Source: Acidimicrobiia bacterium (GTDB lineage: Bacteria > Actinomycetota > Acidimicrobiia > IMCC26256 > JAGNEX01). Taken from it: DNA of 38,921 nucleotides. A program made the position numbers and the translations under genes. Below the pieces are notes generated by a model. It was not told the origin of the DNA. It worked only from the letters and a program-made list of their open reading frames with translations, and ran no database searches. The DNA is taken from the NCBI GenBank assembly GCA_018003035.1, contig JAGNEX010000015.1:1-38921 (forward strand). Direction: 5' to 3'. This document shows positions 7,321 through 14,963 of the stretch, piece after piece; within the stretch, counting starts at the first letter, position 1; the number at the start of each line of letters is the position of its first letter.

Positions 7321-8199
7321 TGTGAGTCTCCTGAAGTGGTGAGTAGTGAAACCCAACGCGGGGGAACCACAGAAGTTCTTGCCCTTGGGTGGCGAAACCG
7401 TAGGGCTCTCTTCGGGGGGCAAGTCGGGAATGGCATGGGGACGATCAGGACGGAACGTTAAGACACTGTCGGACGGACTGAGACATTCGCCGACGCTTGC
7501 CACCTGCCGCGGGCGGCCCGAATCGGTTCCGGAAGGGCCAGCACTTGTCCGAGGTGGCGCGGTGTGGGCGAGGGGACTCGCGATGCTCCCACCGGGCGGG
7601 TTCTCGAGGCGGGGGACCGAAGTGCATTTCCAAAAACGATCCAAAAACAACGGCATTTAATTAAATCCCGTTGTTTCATGCGATTCTGCGGCAGCCACAT
7701 ATGAAGCCGGCTGGGCTGTCGATCTTGGATCAGTTTCGTTGATGGGCTCCCGCGCTTCCTGACGCAACTAAACCCCTCGGAGGCGCGGTGCACATGATCG
7801 CCTGCAAATCATCGGCCCAGACACGGCGGAGTTCTGACGATAATCGGGTCGACCACGTCGACATCTGACGCGATCGACGCCGTCGTTCTCTCAGAACTTC
7901 GACAGCGCGAGACGAGCGGTAACTCGGGGGACCTGGGCGCTGTTTTGGCTATCGGATCGCACGAGCCCCCGGGGTTCGTGGCCGCCCGCAAAGCGTTCGA
8001 ACCTGGGTGCCAAGCGGGCCTTGGCGCGGATCCCCAACGTGACGATGCTTTGTCGTCCGCCACACAGACCGTCACTCTTGGTCGGACGGGAACCCGGACC
8101 GGCGGACGTAAAGTCTGTTCAGTGTCCTACCCGTCTGGCAGGGTTGGTCTCGCCGGCTGGACGATCCTGGAGGCGGCCGTGGCCGACAAGGAGATGACG
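7321..8199. other. Long intergenic region (880 bases) with a strong hairpin
   Basis: No convincing gene. It should hold the promoter of the minus-strand ABC operon (GGAG at about 7329-7332) and of the plus-strand DUF2071-VOC pair. The only strong structure is the hairpin at 7645-7676. The open stretches here, such as 7346-7660 on the plus strand and 7809-8075 on the minus strand, have no protein character that I can see. The 7830-8150 part may be the ruined 5' end of the truncated DUF2071 gene, but I could not align it. Confidence 0.4.
7645..7676. repeat. Inverted repeat with a palindromic AT-rich core
   Basis: AAACAACGG (7645-7653) and CCGTTGTTT (7668-7676) are perfect 9-bp complements. The 14-base loop contains ATTTAATTAAAT (7655-7666), itself a perfect 12-bp palindrome. 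In 62% GC-like DNA this AT-rich island is conspicuous. It lies about 325 bases upstream of ATG 7320 on the minus strand. It could be an operator, a transcript end, or a scar of an inserted element. Confidence 0.5.
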
Positions 8200-8706
8200 A
8201 TGGTCGGTGAGTCGATGATGAGGTCAAGGGAGCGCGACCCAGAGAAGCGCGGTCCGGAGAAGCGCGGCGGATTGCTGGCATTGCTTCGCGTGGCGTCGGT
8301 CACCGCACGCACCACCTATCGACTGCCCTACTACTGGTCGCGCATGCGGCTCGACCAAGATGGGCAGGCCTTTCACTACACGTGTCCGAGACGCTGGCCA
8401 GGCCCCAAAGGGGTGATGTCGACTGTGCGGATCGATGTCGGTGGCCCGTACGTGCCCCACGAACTCACCGAGTTCGACCACTACCTCACCGCACGATGGC
8501 GCCTCTACAGCGCCAGAAGGAACGGGTTGCGCTACGCCCTCGCCGAACACGACCCATGGCCACTCCGCCGGGCCACTCTGGTCGATGTCGATGACGAACT
8601 CGTCACTGCTACTGACCTGCCCGCACCCCAGGGCGAGACCGTCGTTCACTGGTCACCGGGCACCGAAGCCCGAATCGGCTTCCCTCACAGACCGAACGCC
8701 AAATGA
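8200..8706 (+). CDS. N-terminally shortened DUF2071 (YqjF-like) protein
   Basis: From about residue 34 the sequence follows the C-terminal half of DUF2071: ARTTYRLPYYWSRM, FDHYLTARWRLYS, AEHDPWPLRRA, then VHWSPG. The family is usually about 230-250 residues and begins with a W-xx-L-xF-xHW module; that half is absent here (168 aa). AAGGAG at 8188-8193 suits ATG 8200 (six-base spacing), so the short form may still be made. The gene overlaps the next start by ATGA. DUF2071 has no firm biochemical role. It is either a remnant of a longer gene or a short variant. Confidence 0.68.
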   Translation: MVGESMMRSRERDPEKRGPEKRGGLLALLRVASVTARTTYRLPYYWSRMRLDQDGQAFHYTCPRRWPGPKGVMSTVRIDVGGPYVPHELTEFDHYLTARWRLYSARRNGLRYALAEHDPWPLRRATLVDVDDELVTATDLPAPQGETVVHWSPGTEARIGFPHRPNAK

Positions 8707-9050
8707 CGTCGCCGCACCTCGACTTCTTAGTTTTGAGCTGCCTGACCATCGAGGCGACACGAGCGTTCTATGAGTTGTTGGGCGTCTCATTCGTCCGAGA
8801 ACAGCACGGCGACGGGCCGGAGCACTGGTCAACACATCTGGCCGGGACCGTCTTGGAGCTGTATCCGGCTGAGTCGCGCGCCACCGCAGACTCCGATGTA
8901 CGCCTCGGGATGATCGTCCCAGACCTCGACTCCGTGATCGAAGCACTCGAACAGAACGGGTGGTATCCCCGCGACGTCAGAGGGCCGATCAGCTTCGTCG
9001 ATCCGGATGGCCGGATCGTTTTCCTACGAGCGGAGCACCACACCGGGTAG
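8703..9050 (+). CDS. VOC (glyoxalase/bleomycin-resistance) family protein
   Basis: The 115-residue single VOC module opens with LDFLVLSCLTIEATRAFYEL and LGVSFV, has HWSTHLAGTVLELYP and RLGMIVPDLDSVIEALEQNG in the middle, and ends in the typical ISFVDPDGRIVFLRAEH. These proteins pair as dimers to build metal-binding cups. The central H (HWSTH) and E (VLELYP, AEH) are plausible metal ligands. Start ATG overlaps the DUF2071 stop (ATGA), so the two are co-translated. Substrate unknown. Confidence 0.88.
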   Translation: MTSPHLDFLVLSCLTIEATRAFYELLGVSFVREQHGDGPEHWSTHLAGTVLELYPAESRATADSDVRLGMIVPDLDSVIEALEQNGWYPRDVRGPISFVDPDGRIVFLRAEHHTG

Positions 9051-9222
9051 TCGAGCCGGCAGAGCATGCAGGGACATCAGACCGGAACCTTGTTCGATCC
9101 GCGCCGGGCGACAACCAGGATGGACGAATGACGGAAGCGGTGAACCGGCCTAACCCAACACGCGGCCGAACCGGAAGGTGTCTCGGCCATAAGCACTGCT
9201 GCTGAGGAACTAGCGTTGAGGG

Positions 9223-10299
9223 ATGCTCCGCCGAATCACGATAGAGGGCTTCAAGTCCATCAACGCGCTCGACGTACACCTGCGTCGGCTGTCTGTCCTC
9301 CTCGGACCCAACGGATCGGGCAAGTCGAACTTCATCCAGGTCTTCGAGCTGCTCGGCCAGATGGTGAGAAGCCAACTCCAACTGTCGGTTGCGCTCGCTG
9401 GCGGAGCGTCAACCCTCCTGCACTCGGGTGACTACCGCGCCGAGCGCATCTCGATCAGCACCAAGTTTGGCGTCAACGGATACAGCGCCGCCCTGGTGCC
9501 CACCGACCTCGAAGAGCTGATCTTTGAGACTGAAGTCGCTTCATTCATCAACCAGGACAAGTACACGGAGCCCTTCCTTGTGGACCTGGGGAGTGGCCAC
9601 CGTGAGTCTCGGCTCCACACGAGCGATAGGCCGACGGCACGGTGGGTTGGCGAGAAATTGGCCAGTTGGGTCGTGTACCACTTCCACGACACGAGCCGCT
9701 CCGCTCCCGTCAAGCGGGCCGGGGAGCTCAACGACAATGACGCTCTCAGGCCCGACGCTGGCAACCTGGCGGCCTTCCTGTACCGCCTTCAGCGCAGTGA
9801 TCCCTCCTCCTACGGCCGCATCCTGGACGCCGTCCGTGCAGTAGCGCCCTTCTTCGATGAGTTTCACCTGCGTCCGGATCGCTTGGATCCCGATCGAATC
9901 CGATTGGAATGGAAACAACGCTCATCAACCGCCTACTTCGGCCCGAACGCGTTGTCGGACGGGACGTTGCGCTTCATCTGCATCGCAACGCTCTTGCTTC
10001 AGCCCGAACCCCCGTCGTTAGTGCTACTCGACGAACCGGAACTAGGCCTTCACCCCTATGCAATCAATCTCGTCGCCGACATGCTCGAAGCGTCCGAGCA
10101 TCAGATCATCGTGTCGACACAATCGGTGACGCTTCTCGACCGCATGGATATCGCTGACATCTTCATCGTCGAACAAGAACAGAGCGGTACAAAACTTTGG
10201 CGCCCCACCCCCGATTCACTCTCTCAGTGGGTCAACGACTACAGCGTCGGTGAAATCTGGGAGAAGAACCTGATCGGTGGGCGTCCGGAGCCTTGGTAG
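9223..10299 (+). CDS. AAA family ATPase (AAA_21, OLD/RecF-like), candidate defence protein
   Basis: The 358-residue protein starts MLRRITIEGFKSINALDVHL, the strand typical of RecF/OLD-type ATPases. Walker A is GPNGSGKS (residues 28-35), the ABC-like signature LSDGTLRF is near residue 245, and Walker B is LVLLDEPELGLHP; a switch segment VSTQSVTLLD follows. The central lid region (~60-220) is helical. The next gene overlaps by one base (TAGTG), and encodes DUF4276. Pairs of this kind resemble OLD/AbiL/RloAB-type systems, where the ATPase gates a Toprim-like nuclease partner. That role is inferred from pairing, not seen. Confidence 0.9.
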   Translation: MLRRITIEGFKSINALDVHLRRLSVLLGPNGSGKSNFIQVFELLGQMVRSQLQLSVALAGGASTLLHSGDYRAERISISTKFGVNGYSAALVPTDLEELIFETEVASFINQDKYTEPFLVDLGSGHRESRLHTSDRPTARWVGEKLASWVVYHFHDTSRSAPVKRAGELNDNDALRPDAGNLAAFLYRLQRSDPSSYGRILDAVRAVAPFFDEFHLRPDRLDPDRIRLEWKQRSSTAYFGPNALSDGTLRFICIATLLLQPEPPSLVLLDEPELGLHPYAINLVADMLEASEHQIIVSTQSVTLLDRMDIADIFIVEQEQSGTKLWRPTPDSLSQWVNDYSVGEIWEKNLIGGRPEPW

Positions 10300-10994
10300 T
10301 GGAACGGTGCCGCTTGCTGGTCGAGGGACAAACCGAGGAAGCGTTTGCTCAACAGATTCTTCGCCCCCACCTGTTTGGGCTTGCATTTCAAGACGTCACC
10401 GTGACGATCGTCGCGACCAAGCGCCCGGCGTCGGGCCGCAAGCATCGTGGGGGAATCACGAGCTGGTCAAAGCTTCGCACGGACATCGTGAACCTCACCC
10501 GTGATGAAGGCGCGATCGTGACGACGCTTGTTGACTTCTATGGGTTGCCACAGGATGTCCCGGGCATGGGGACCCTAGATCTGTCATCGGACCCGTACGA
10601 CCAGGTGACAGCCATCGAAGGTGCAATTGCGGAAGACGTGGGCCGTCACAACTTGATCCCCAACTTGCTCCTCCACGAATTGGAGGCGTTGCTCTATTCA
10701 GACCCTGTGCAGGTCGGTGCGCATTTCGACGACGACGGTGTTGTCAAAGCGATGGAACAGGATCTCGCTGAGTGCGGTTCCCCTGAACTCGTCAACCAGA
10801 GCCGGGACGGCGCGCCATCAAAGAGGATCACGCGGCATCGCCCGGGGTATGTAAAGACAGTCGATGGGCCAGCGATTCTGGCAGATCTCGGCCTTGATCT
10901 GATTCGAAACCGCTGCAAGCACTTTGACTCCTGGCTCACCAAGATTGAAGCACTGTCGCCCCGACGGCGGACATCTGGGGGCCGTTCTGAGTGA
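10299..10994 (+). CDS. DUF4276 protein, Toprim-like partner of the AAA ATPase
   Basis: GTG 10299 overlaps the ATPase stop TAG by one base (a TTG six bases earlier is possible). The 231-residue protein begins ERCRLLVEGQTEEAFAQQIL, the hallmark EGxTEExF of DUF4276 and of Toprim-like nucleases, where the glutamate binds metal. VTTLVDFYGLP (near residue 70) supplies the next acidic residue, and LLLHELEALLYSDP a later conserved motif of the family. As I recall, DUF4276 is classed with Toprim-like folds and nearly always sits next to such ATPases; nuclease activity is inference. Confidence 0.85.
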   Translation: MERCRLLVEGQTEEAFAQQILRPHLFGLAFQDVTVTIVATKRPASGRKHRGGITSWSKLRTDIVNLTRDEGAIVTTLVDFYGLPQDVPGMGTLDLSSDPYDQVTAIEGAIAEDVGRHNLIPNLLLHELEALLYSDPVQVGAHFDDDGVVKAMEQDLAECGSPELVNQSRDGAPSKRITRHRPGYVKTVDGPAILADLGLDLIRNRCKHFDSWLTKIEALSPRRRTSGGRSE

Positions 10995-11093
10995 CGCGCT
11001 TCGTACCTGCACTATCACGCGGTTCGCTCGGCACTCACGGCATGCCAGGGCGCGTTCGAGACTCTCCGCCGATAGGGCCTGCAGTTGACGGAG

Positions 11094-11246
11094 ATGTCTA
11101 GGGTTGTGCTCGTGGTCGTGGTGGTGACCGCCGCTCCCGTGGTTGTGGGAGCAGCGGCCGATTCACCCGATGTGCAGGACGCTGCCAGGAGTGCGGGTGC
11201 CGATGTGACCGACAGGACGGCGTGGTATAGGCGTCCTGTCGCATAG
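11094..11246 (+). CDS. Possible 50-residue secreted peptide
   Basis: ATG 11094 to TAG 11246 encodes a strongly hydrophobic opening (SRVVLVVVVVTAAPVVVGAA) that looks like a signal peptide, then a short charged tail ending RTAWYRRPVA. GGAG lies directly against the ATG, too close for good initiation. The 3' third coincides with a 10-bp hairpin (11210-11241), so it may be chance. It lies between the AAA-DUF4276 pair and a convergent gene. Confidence 0.3.
   Translation: MSRVVLVVVVVTAAPVVVGAAADSPDVQDAARSAGADVTDRTAWYRRPVA
11210..11241. terminator. Bidirectional terminator-like hairpin
   Basis: CGACAGGACG (11210-11219) and CGTCCTGTCG (11232-11241) form a perfect 10-bp stem with a 12-base loop. It lies between the ends of the plus-strand AAA-DUF4276 operon (10994) and the minus-strand DUF6869-like gene (11253), the right place for a shared transcript end. 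No U tract follows on either strand. Confidence 0.65.
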
Positions 11247-11252
11247 AGGGGT

Positions 11253-11696
11253 TCATGCTTCAGTCTGGCCGTGGATAGCGAGAGACTCGATCTCGGCGAT
11301 CAACTTGAGAGCTGCTGGATCCTTCGTGGTCGGTGAGAACCATGCGAACGCGAGCGAACGCCGAACAAACCGGTCCGACCTCGCAGCCTCGACGAGCGCG
11401 CTGAGTGACTCGACCCGGCCGCGATTCACGATTGATTCTGGAATGCCAGCACCGAAGTAGGCCAGATCCTCGTCCGATCGGTCCCGGCAACACTCCAAGA
11501 TGAATTCTCTGAGCACACCTGGGTCGTCGGACTCGATGAGGTCGACGCCCTGGTCGAAAGCGTCGACCCAAACCGGGTCGTGCTCGGGAAGGCCTGCGTG
11601 TAGCTCACCGAGGTGGTTGATCTCCGCCTGTTTGGCCCTGGCTCGTGTCGCCATGTAGGCCGCTGCCACGGCCGGAATGTCCAGTGGATAGCTCAT
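11253..11696 (-). CDS. DUF6869-like hypothetical protein, 147 aa
   Basis: I start at ATG 11696 (MSYPLDIPAVAAAYMATR) since AAGG lies 8 bases before it; the open frame to 11741 adds nothing protein-like. The middle, LREFILECCRDRSDEDLAYF then GAGIPESIVNRG and VEAARSDRFVRRSLAFAWF, fits the pattern of DUF6869: leucine-rich helices with a GAG-P-E turn and an F-R-SL-W end. The fold is all-helical and soluble; function is unknown. It ends next to the hairpin at 11210-11241. Confidence 0.72.
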   Translation of the reverse strand: MSYPLDIPAVAAAYMATRARAKQAEINHLGELHAGLPEHDPVWVDAFDQGVDLIESDDPGVLREFILECCRDRSDEDLAYFGAGIPESIVNRGRVESLSALVEAARSDRFVRRSLAFAWFSPTTKDPAALKLIAEIESLAIHGQTEA

Positions 11697-11783
11697 AGGA
11701 CCGCCTTCAAGGTGACTACTGCTGGCTAAGAACAAACGCACAGATCGGCGCTGCTGGCCCGGAGAACGGAGCTACGCCCTTGC

Positions 11784-12989
11784 CTATTTGGGGATTTCTT
11801 TCCAGGGGAGGTTTTTGTCGACGCGGGGTTCGCCGGGGAGGCCGAGGACGCGTTCGCCGAGGATGTTGCGCATGATTTCTGAGGTGCCGCCTTCGATGGT
11901 GTTGGCGCGTGCGCGGAGCATTTCCCATTCTGAGGAATGCATGACGCGGGTTTCGCCGTCTTCTCCGGGGCGGGTCATGGGGTAGCCCTCGGTGAGGAGC
12001 ATGCCGTCTGTTCCGTCGAGGTCGACGCATGCGTTGTAGATGCGTTGGTTGAGTTCGGCGGAGGCGAGTTTGCGGATGGAGCCTTCGGGGCCGGGGTTGC
12101 CGGCTCTGGCGGTGGCCCTGGCGCGGATGGTCGTCAATCGCAGTACTTCGGCTTCGATCCAGAGTTGGGTGACGGTGTCTTGCCAGATGGCGTGTTCGAT
12201 CGGGTCGAGGCGGTTTTGGCGTTTGGTCCAGGTGCTGATGAGGCGGCTGATGGGGCCTTTGCCTTTGGGCATGGTGCCGCCGCCGAGGGCGACGCGTTCG
12301 TTCATGAGGGTGGTGAGGGCGACGCGCCAGCCTTCGCCTTCGTCTCCGAGCATGTTTGCGTGCGGGACCGCGACGTCGGTGAAGAACACTTCGTTGAATT
12401 CGGCTTCGCCGGTGATTTGGTAGAGGGGTTTAACTTCGACGCCGGGGGAGTGCATGTCGACGACGAAGTAGGTCATGCCTTTGTGTTTGGGCGCGTCGGG
12501 GTTGGTGCGCACCAACAACATCCCAAAGTTCGACAGGTGAGCGAGTGTCGTCCATACCTTCTGGCCGTTGACGACCCACTCATCGCCGTCACGTATGCCG
12601 CGTCCCGCCAGGCCTGCGACGTCGGAGCCGTGGCCGGGCTCGCTGAACAGCTGACACCAAATGTCTTCACCGGTGAAGATGCGTTTCAGATACTTGTCGT
12701 GCATCTCTTCGGTCCCGTACGTCAACACGGTGGGTGCTCCCATCCCGATGCCGATCGGGTTGACGAGCAAGTCGTGCCAGGGCGCACCGGCTTCGCGCAG
12801 CGCCTCATTGACGATCCGCTGCCGGCCGGGTGACAGGCCGAGGCCGCCCTTGCCCTCGGGGAAATGCACCCATGCCAGTCCATGGTCGTATTGAGCGCCC
12901 CGAAAGGCGAACTGGTCGGCCGTCTTGGGGTCGACCTCGTCGATGAGCGCTTGGGTGCGGTCAAGTAGTTCTTCGTCGGTGATGGACAT
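11784..12989 (-). CDS. Acyl-CoA dehydrogenase (FadE-type), 401 aa
   Basis: It catalyses FAD-dependent alpha,beta-dehydrogenation of an acyl-CoA in fatty acid or related breakdown. Seen: WCQLFSEPGHGSDVAGLAGR (FAD and substrate loop, near residue 112), WVVNGQKVWTTLAH, and near the end [18 protein letters not shown], in which E366 matches the catalytic glutamate of the medium-chain type. ATG 12989 has GGGGAG four bases upstream; the open frame to 13154 runs through the promoter region and is not used. It is divergent from the F420-type gene at 13186. A 76-residue copy of its 3' end lies at 3236-3466. Substrate unknown. Confidence 0.93.
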   Translation of the reverse strand: MSITDEELLDRTQALIDEVDPKTADQFAFRGAQYDHGLAWVHFPEGKGGLGLSPGRQRIVNEALREAGAPWHDLLVNPIGIGMGAPTVLTYGTEEMHDKYLKRIFTGEDIWCQLFSEPGHGSDVAGLAGRGIRDGDEWVVNGQKVWTTLAHLSNFGMLLVRTNPDAPKHKGMTYFVVDMHSPGVEVKPLYQITGEAEFNEVFFTDVAVPHANMLGDEGEGWRVALTTLMNERVALGGGTMPKGKGPISRLISTWTKRQNRLDPIEHAIWQDTVTQLWIEAEVLRLTTIRARATARAGNPGPEGSIRKLASAELNQRIYNACVDLDGTDGMLLTEGYPMTRPGEDGETRVMHSSEWEMLRARANTIEGGTSEIMRNILGERVLGLPGEPRVDKNLPWKEIPK

Positions 12990-13065
12990 CGATCTCCCCA
13001 GAGCTGTGTCAGTGACCGGCGTTCGCAGGCCCCGTCGGACCAGCCAACGATCAACCGGAATACGC

Positions 13066-13088
13066 CGGTGCCATACTGTATGGTACCG
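13066..13088. promoter_or_regulatory. Operator-like palindrome between divergent genes
   Basis: The 23-base stretch CGGTGCCATAC-T-GTATGGTACCG is a near-perfect palindrome: ten of eleven pairs match around T13077, with one mismatch (G13070 against T13084). It sits in the 196-base gap between the acyl-CoA dehydrogenase (start 12989) and the F420-type gene (start 13186). Size and symmetry fit a TetR-family operator, as found for fatty-acid or lipid genes. No TetR gene is in the window. Confidence 0.65.
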
Positions 13089-13185
13089 AACTATCTCCGG
13101 TGGGACTGCGGCGCCGCTCGCCGCGCCGGGAAGCCACAGTTCCGAGCTCGTCAAGGCTCAGGAACGCTCGACGTTGGGAGTCGTA

Positions 13186-14226
13186 ATGAAGATCGCAACC
13201 GCGTTGCCGTATGCCAGCCGTTTTGTCGACGCTGCCCGCCAAGTCGTCGAGCTTGACAAGGCCGGCCTCGACATCATTTACGTTGCTGAGGCCTACGGAA
13301 ACGATGGCGTCTCGGCGATGGGCTACCTGGCAGCGAAGACCGAGAACGTCCAGATCGCATCGGGCATCCTGCCGATCTACACCCGCACGCCGACGCTGCT
13401 CGCCATGACGGCGGCGGGCATGGACGACGTTTCGGACGGCCGCTTCATTTTGGGTCTTGGTGCGTCAGGTCCGCAGGTCATCGAAGGGTTCCACGGCGTT
13501 CCGTATGACGCTCCGCTGGGTCGTACACGAGAGATCGTCGAGATCTGCCGGACGGTCTGGAAGCGAGAAGCGCCGCTTCAACACGACGGGAAGTACTACA
13601 CCATGCCGCTGCCGGCCGATCAGGGCACTGGGCTCGGCAAGGCGCTGAAGATCATCACGCATCCCGTCCGCAGCGCCATCCCCATTCACATCGCTGCGCT
13701 CGGACCCAAGAACGTGGAGATGACCGCCGAAATTGCCGACGGCTGGTTGCCGATCCTGTTCGTCCCCGAGATGATGCAAAAGGCGTTCGGTGACTCGCTC
13801 GAAGCCGGCAAGGCGAAGCGGGACGACTCGCTCAGTCCGCTCGACATCGTTGCTGGTGGCGCGGTCTGCATCGGCGACAACGTCGACGCCGTCTTGGACT
13901 TTGCCCGCCCGATGGTGGCCCTCTACGTCGGTGGTATGGGTGCGCGTGGCAAGAACTTCTACAACTCCCTCATCCAGCGCTATGGCTATGAGGACGCCGC
14001 GGCCGAGATTCAGGATCTCTACCTGGACGGCAAGAAGAACGAGGCAGCCGCCGCCGTTCCCCGCGAGCTCCTTGAGAAGATGAACTTCGTCGGCACCGAG
14101 GGCTTCGTTAAGGAGCGCGTCCAAGCCTTCAAGGAAGCTGGCGTCACCGTCCTGAACGTCACCCCGGTCGGCTCGCCCGAAGACCAGGTGCGCCTGATCG
14201 GCCAACTCAAAGAGTGGGCCGCGTAA
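13186..14226 (+). CDS. LLM class F420-dependent oxidoreductase (TIGR03559-like)
   Basis: The 346-residue luciferase-like TIM barrel starts MKIATALPYASRFVDAARQV, with IIYVAEAYGNDGVSAMGYLA, ASGILPIYTRTP, RFILGLGASGPQVIEGFHGV and IPIHIAALGPKNVEMTAEIA, all in the order and spacing of mycobacterial Rv3520c-type proteins. It probably uses coenzyme F420 to reduce or oxidise a small molecule; substrate unknown. ATG 13186 has GGGAG five bases ahead. The rest of the frame upstream is antisense to the acyl-CoA dehydrogenase. It shares the operator-like palindrome with that gene, so both may serve one pathway. Confidence 0.92.
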   Translation: MKIATALPYASRFVDAARQVVELDKAGLDIIYVAEAYGNDGVSAMGYLAAKTENVQIASGILPIYTRTPTLLAMTAAGMDDVSDGRFILGLGASGPQVIEGFHGVPYDAPLGRTREIVEICRTVWKREAPLQHDGKYYTMPLPADQGTGLGKALKIITHPVRSAIPIHIAALGPKNVEMTAEIADGWLPILFVPEMMQKAFGDSLEAGKAKRDDSLSPLDIVAGGAVCIGDNVDAVLDFARPMVALYVGGMGARGKNFYNSLIQRYGYEDAAAEIQDLYLDGKKNEAAAAVPRELLEKMNFVGTEGFVKERVQAFKEAGVTVLNVTPVGSPEDQVRLIGQLKEWAA

Positions 14227-14241
14227 ACCACATGTCGATGG

Positions 14242-14276
14242 CCCGTTCGGGGCGGGTCATCCCCATCCCGAACGGG
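14242..14276 (+). terminator. Terminator-like hairpin after the F420-type gene
   Basis: CCCGTTCGGG (14242-14251) and CCCGAACGGG (14267-14276) form a perfect 10-bp stem with a 15-base loop, beginning 15 bases after the TAA at 14226. No U tract follows. It lies also downstream of the convergent XRE gene (ends 14331), so it may end transcripts from both sides. Confidence 0.65.
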
Positions 14277-14330
14277 ACAGTTCGCCGATTGGCCGATCTT
14301 CCAGCACGACGATCATGGTGTCGGAAGACA

Positions 14331-14873
14331 TTAGGTGTGGTCTTCAATGTCGTCTTCGGGACCCTCGTCTCGTTCGTCTGTGTCTCCAGGGTCGAACGAT
14401 GCATTGGCGAGTTGGGTCAGGAGCCCCGGACCAAAGACTCCGGCAGGCAGCCAGCTCTTCCACTCGCCAGCCCCAACCGCGGCGGCCAGAGAGTCAGCGG
14501 CGTCGAAAACGAGAGCTCGCGAAATCGAACCGGTCGCGCTGGACGCCGCTGCAGCGAGCGCGGCCGGCCCCGAGAGTTGTCGAGCAAGAGCTGCCACTCC
14601 GGCGCCCATGGGCGTCGTTAGCTGGAGCTGATCGAGGTCGACGGGGTTCGATGTCGACGTCGGCGTTGGAACGAAGGAGATCGCTAGGCCGAGCGCGTCT
14701 AACACCACCAAGGCTCGCCCCAGTTCGGCTGTTCGTTTGCCGTTTTCGAGCTCGGACAACCACGACCTGCTGACACCAGCTCGATGGGCCAGTTGGGCCT
14801 GGGTCAGCCCACGTTCTTTTCGGGCCCGCCGGATCGAGGAGCCAAATGTCGCTGCCGTTCTTATTGTCCGCAT
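14331..14873 (-). CDS. XRE/HipB-like helix-turn-helix regulator with Ala-rich C-terminal domain
   Basis: Residues 8-70 are a Cro/CI-type HTH: FGSSIRRARKERGLTQAQLA, then HRAGVSRSWLSELENGKRTA and LGRALVVLDALGLAISFVP, as in HipB antitoxins. The C-terminal half (residues 75-180) is Ala/Leu-rich, ends with a very acidic tail (DPGDTDERDEGPEDDIEDHT) and is unlike HipB. No HipA kinase gene follows; the next gene is convergent. ATG 14873 has three CGTACG boxes just upstream, so autoregulation is likely. It could be an orphan antitoxin or a transcription factor. Confidence 0.85.
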   Translation of the reverse strand: MRTIRTAATFGSSIRRARKERGLTQAQLAHRAGVSRSWLSELENGKRTAELGRALVVLDALGLAISFVPTPTSTSNPVDLDQLQLTTPMGAGVAALARQLSGPAALAAAASSATGSISRALVFDAADSLAAAVGAGEWKSWLPAGVFGPGLLTQLANASFDPGDTDERDEGPEDDIEDHT

Positions 14874-14895
14874 CGCTGTTCAGTCTTGAGGTCGC

Positions 14896-14963
14896 CGTAC
14901 GCCGACACTACCTCAATGTTGACGTACGAAGACAGCCTGGGAGATGTAGCCGTACGGTGACAC
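14896..14963 (-). promoter_or_regulatory. Three iteron-like CGTACGNNGACA boxes upstream of the XRE gene
   Basis: CGTACG, itself a palindrome, occurs at 14896, 14923 and 14951, spaced 27 and 28 bases. All three copies continue with NNGACA (CCGACA, AAGACA, GTGACA), so the shared unit is 12 bases. They lie 23-90 bases upstream of the regulator's start. The spacing is close to three helical turns, suiting repeated binding by an XRE dimer. The rest of 14874-15180 shows no gene. Confidence 0.65.

Noticed and set aside
7985..8035. tRNA-like T-loop (GTTCGAAC) near 7998
   Set aside because: The bases on both sides do not pair to a T stem, and no acceptor or anticodon arm fits.
11937..12833. Long open frame (298 codons) on the plus strand
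   Set aside because: It is antisense to the acyl-CoA dehydrogenase, with monotone Asp/Gly/Val/Phe composition; a shadow of the real gene.
12990..13154. Extended N-terminus for the acyl-CoA dehydrogenase
   Set aside because: It would cross the operator palindrome and promoter gap; ATG 12989 has a good ribosome binding site and fits family length.
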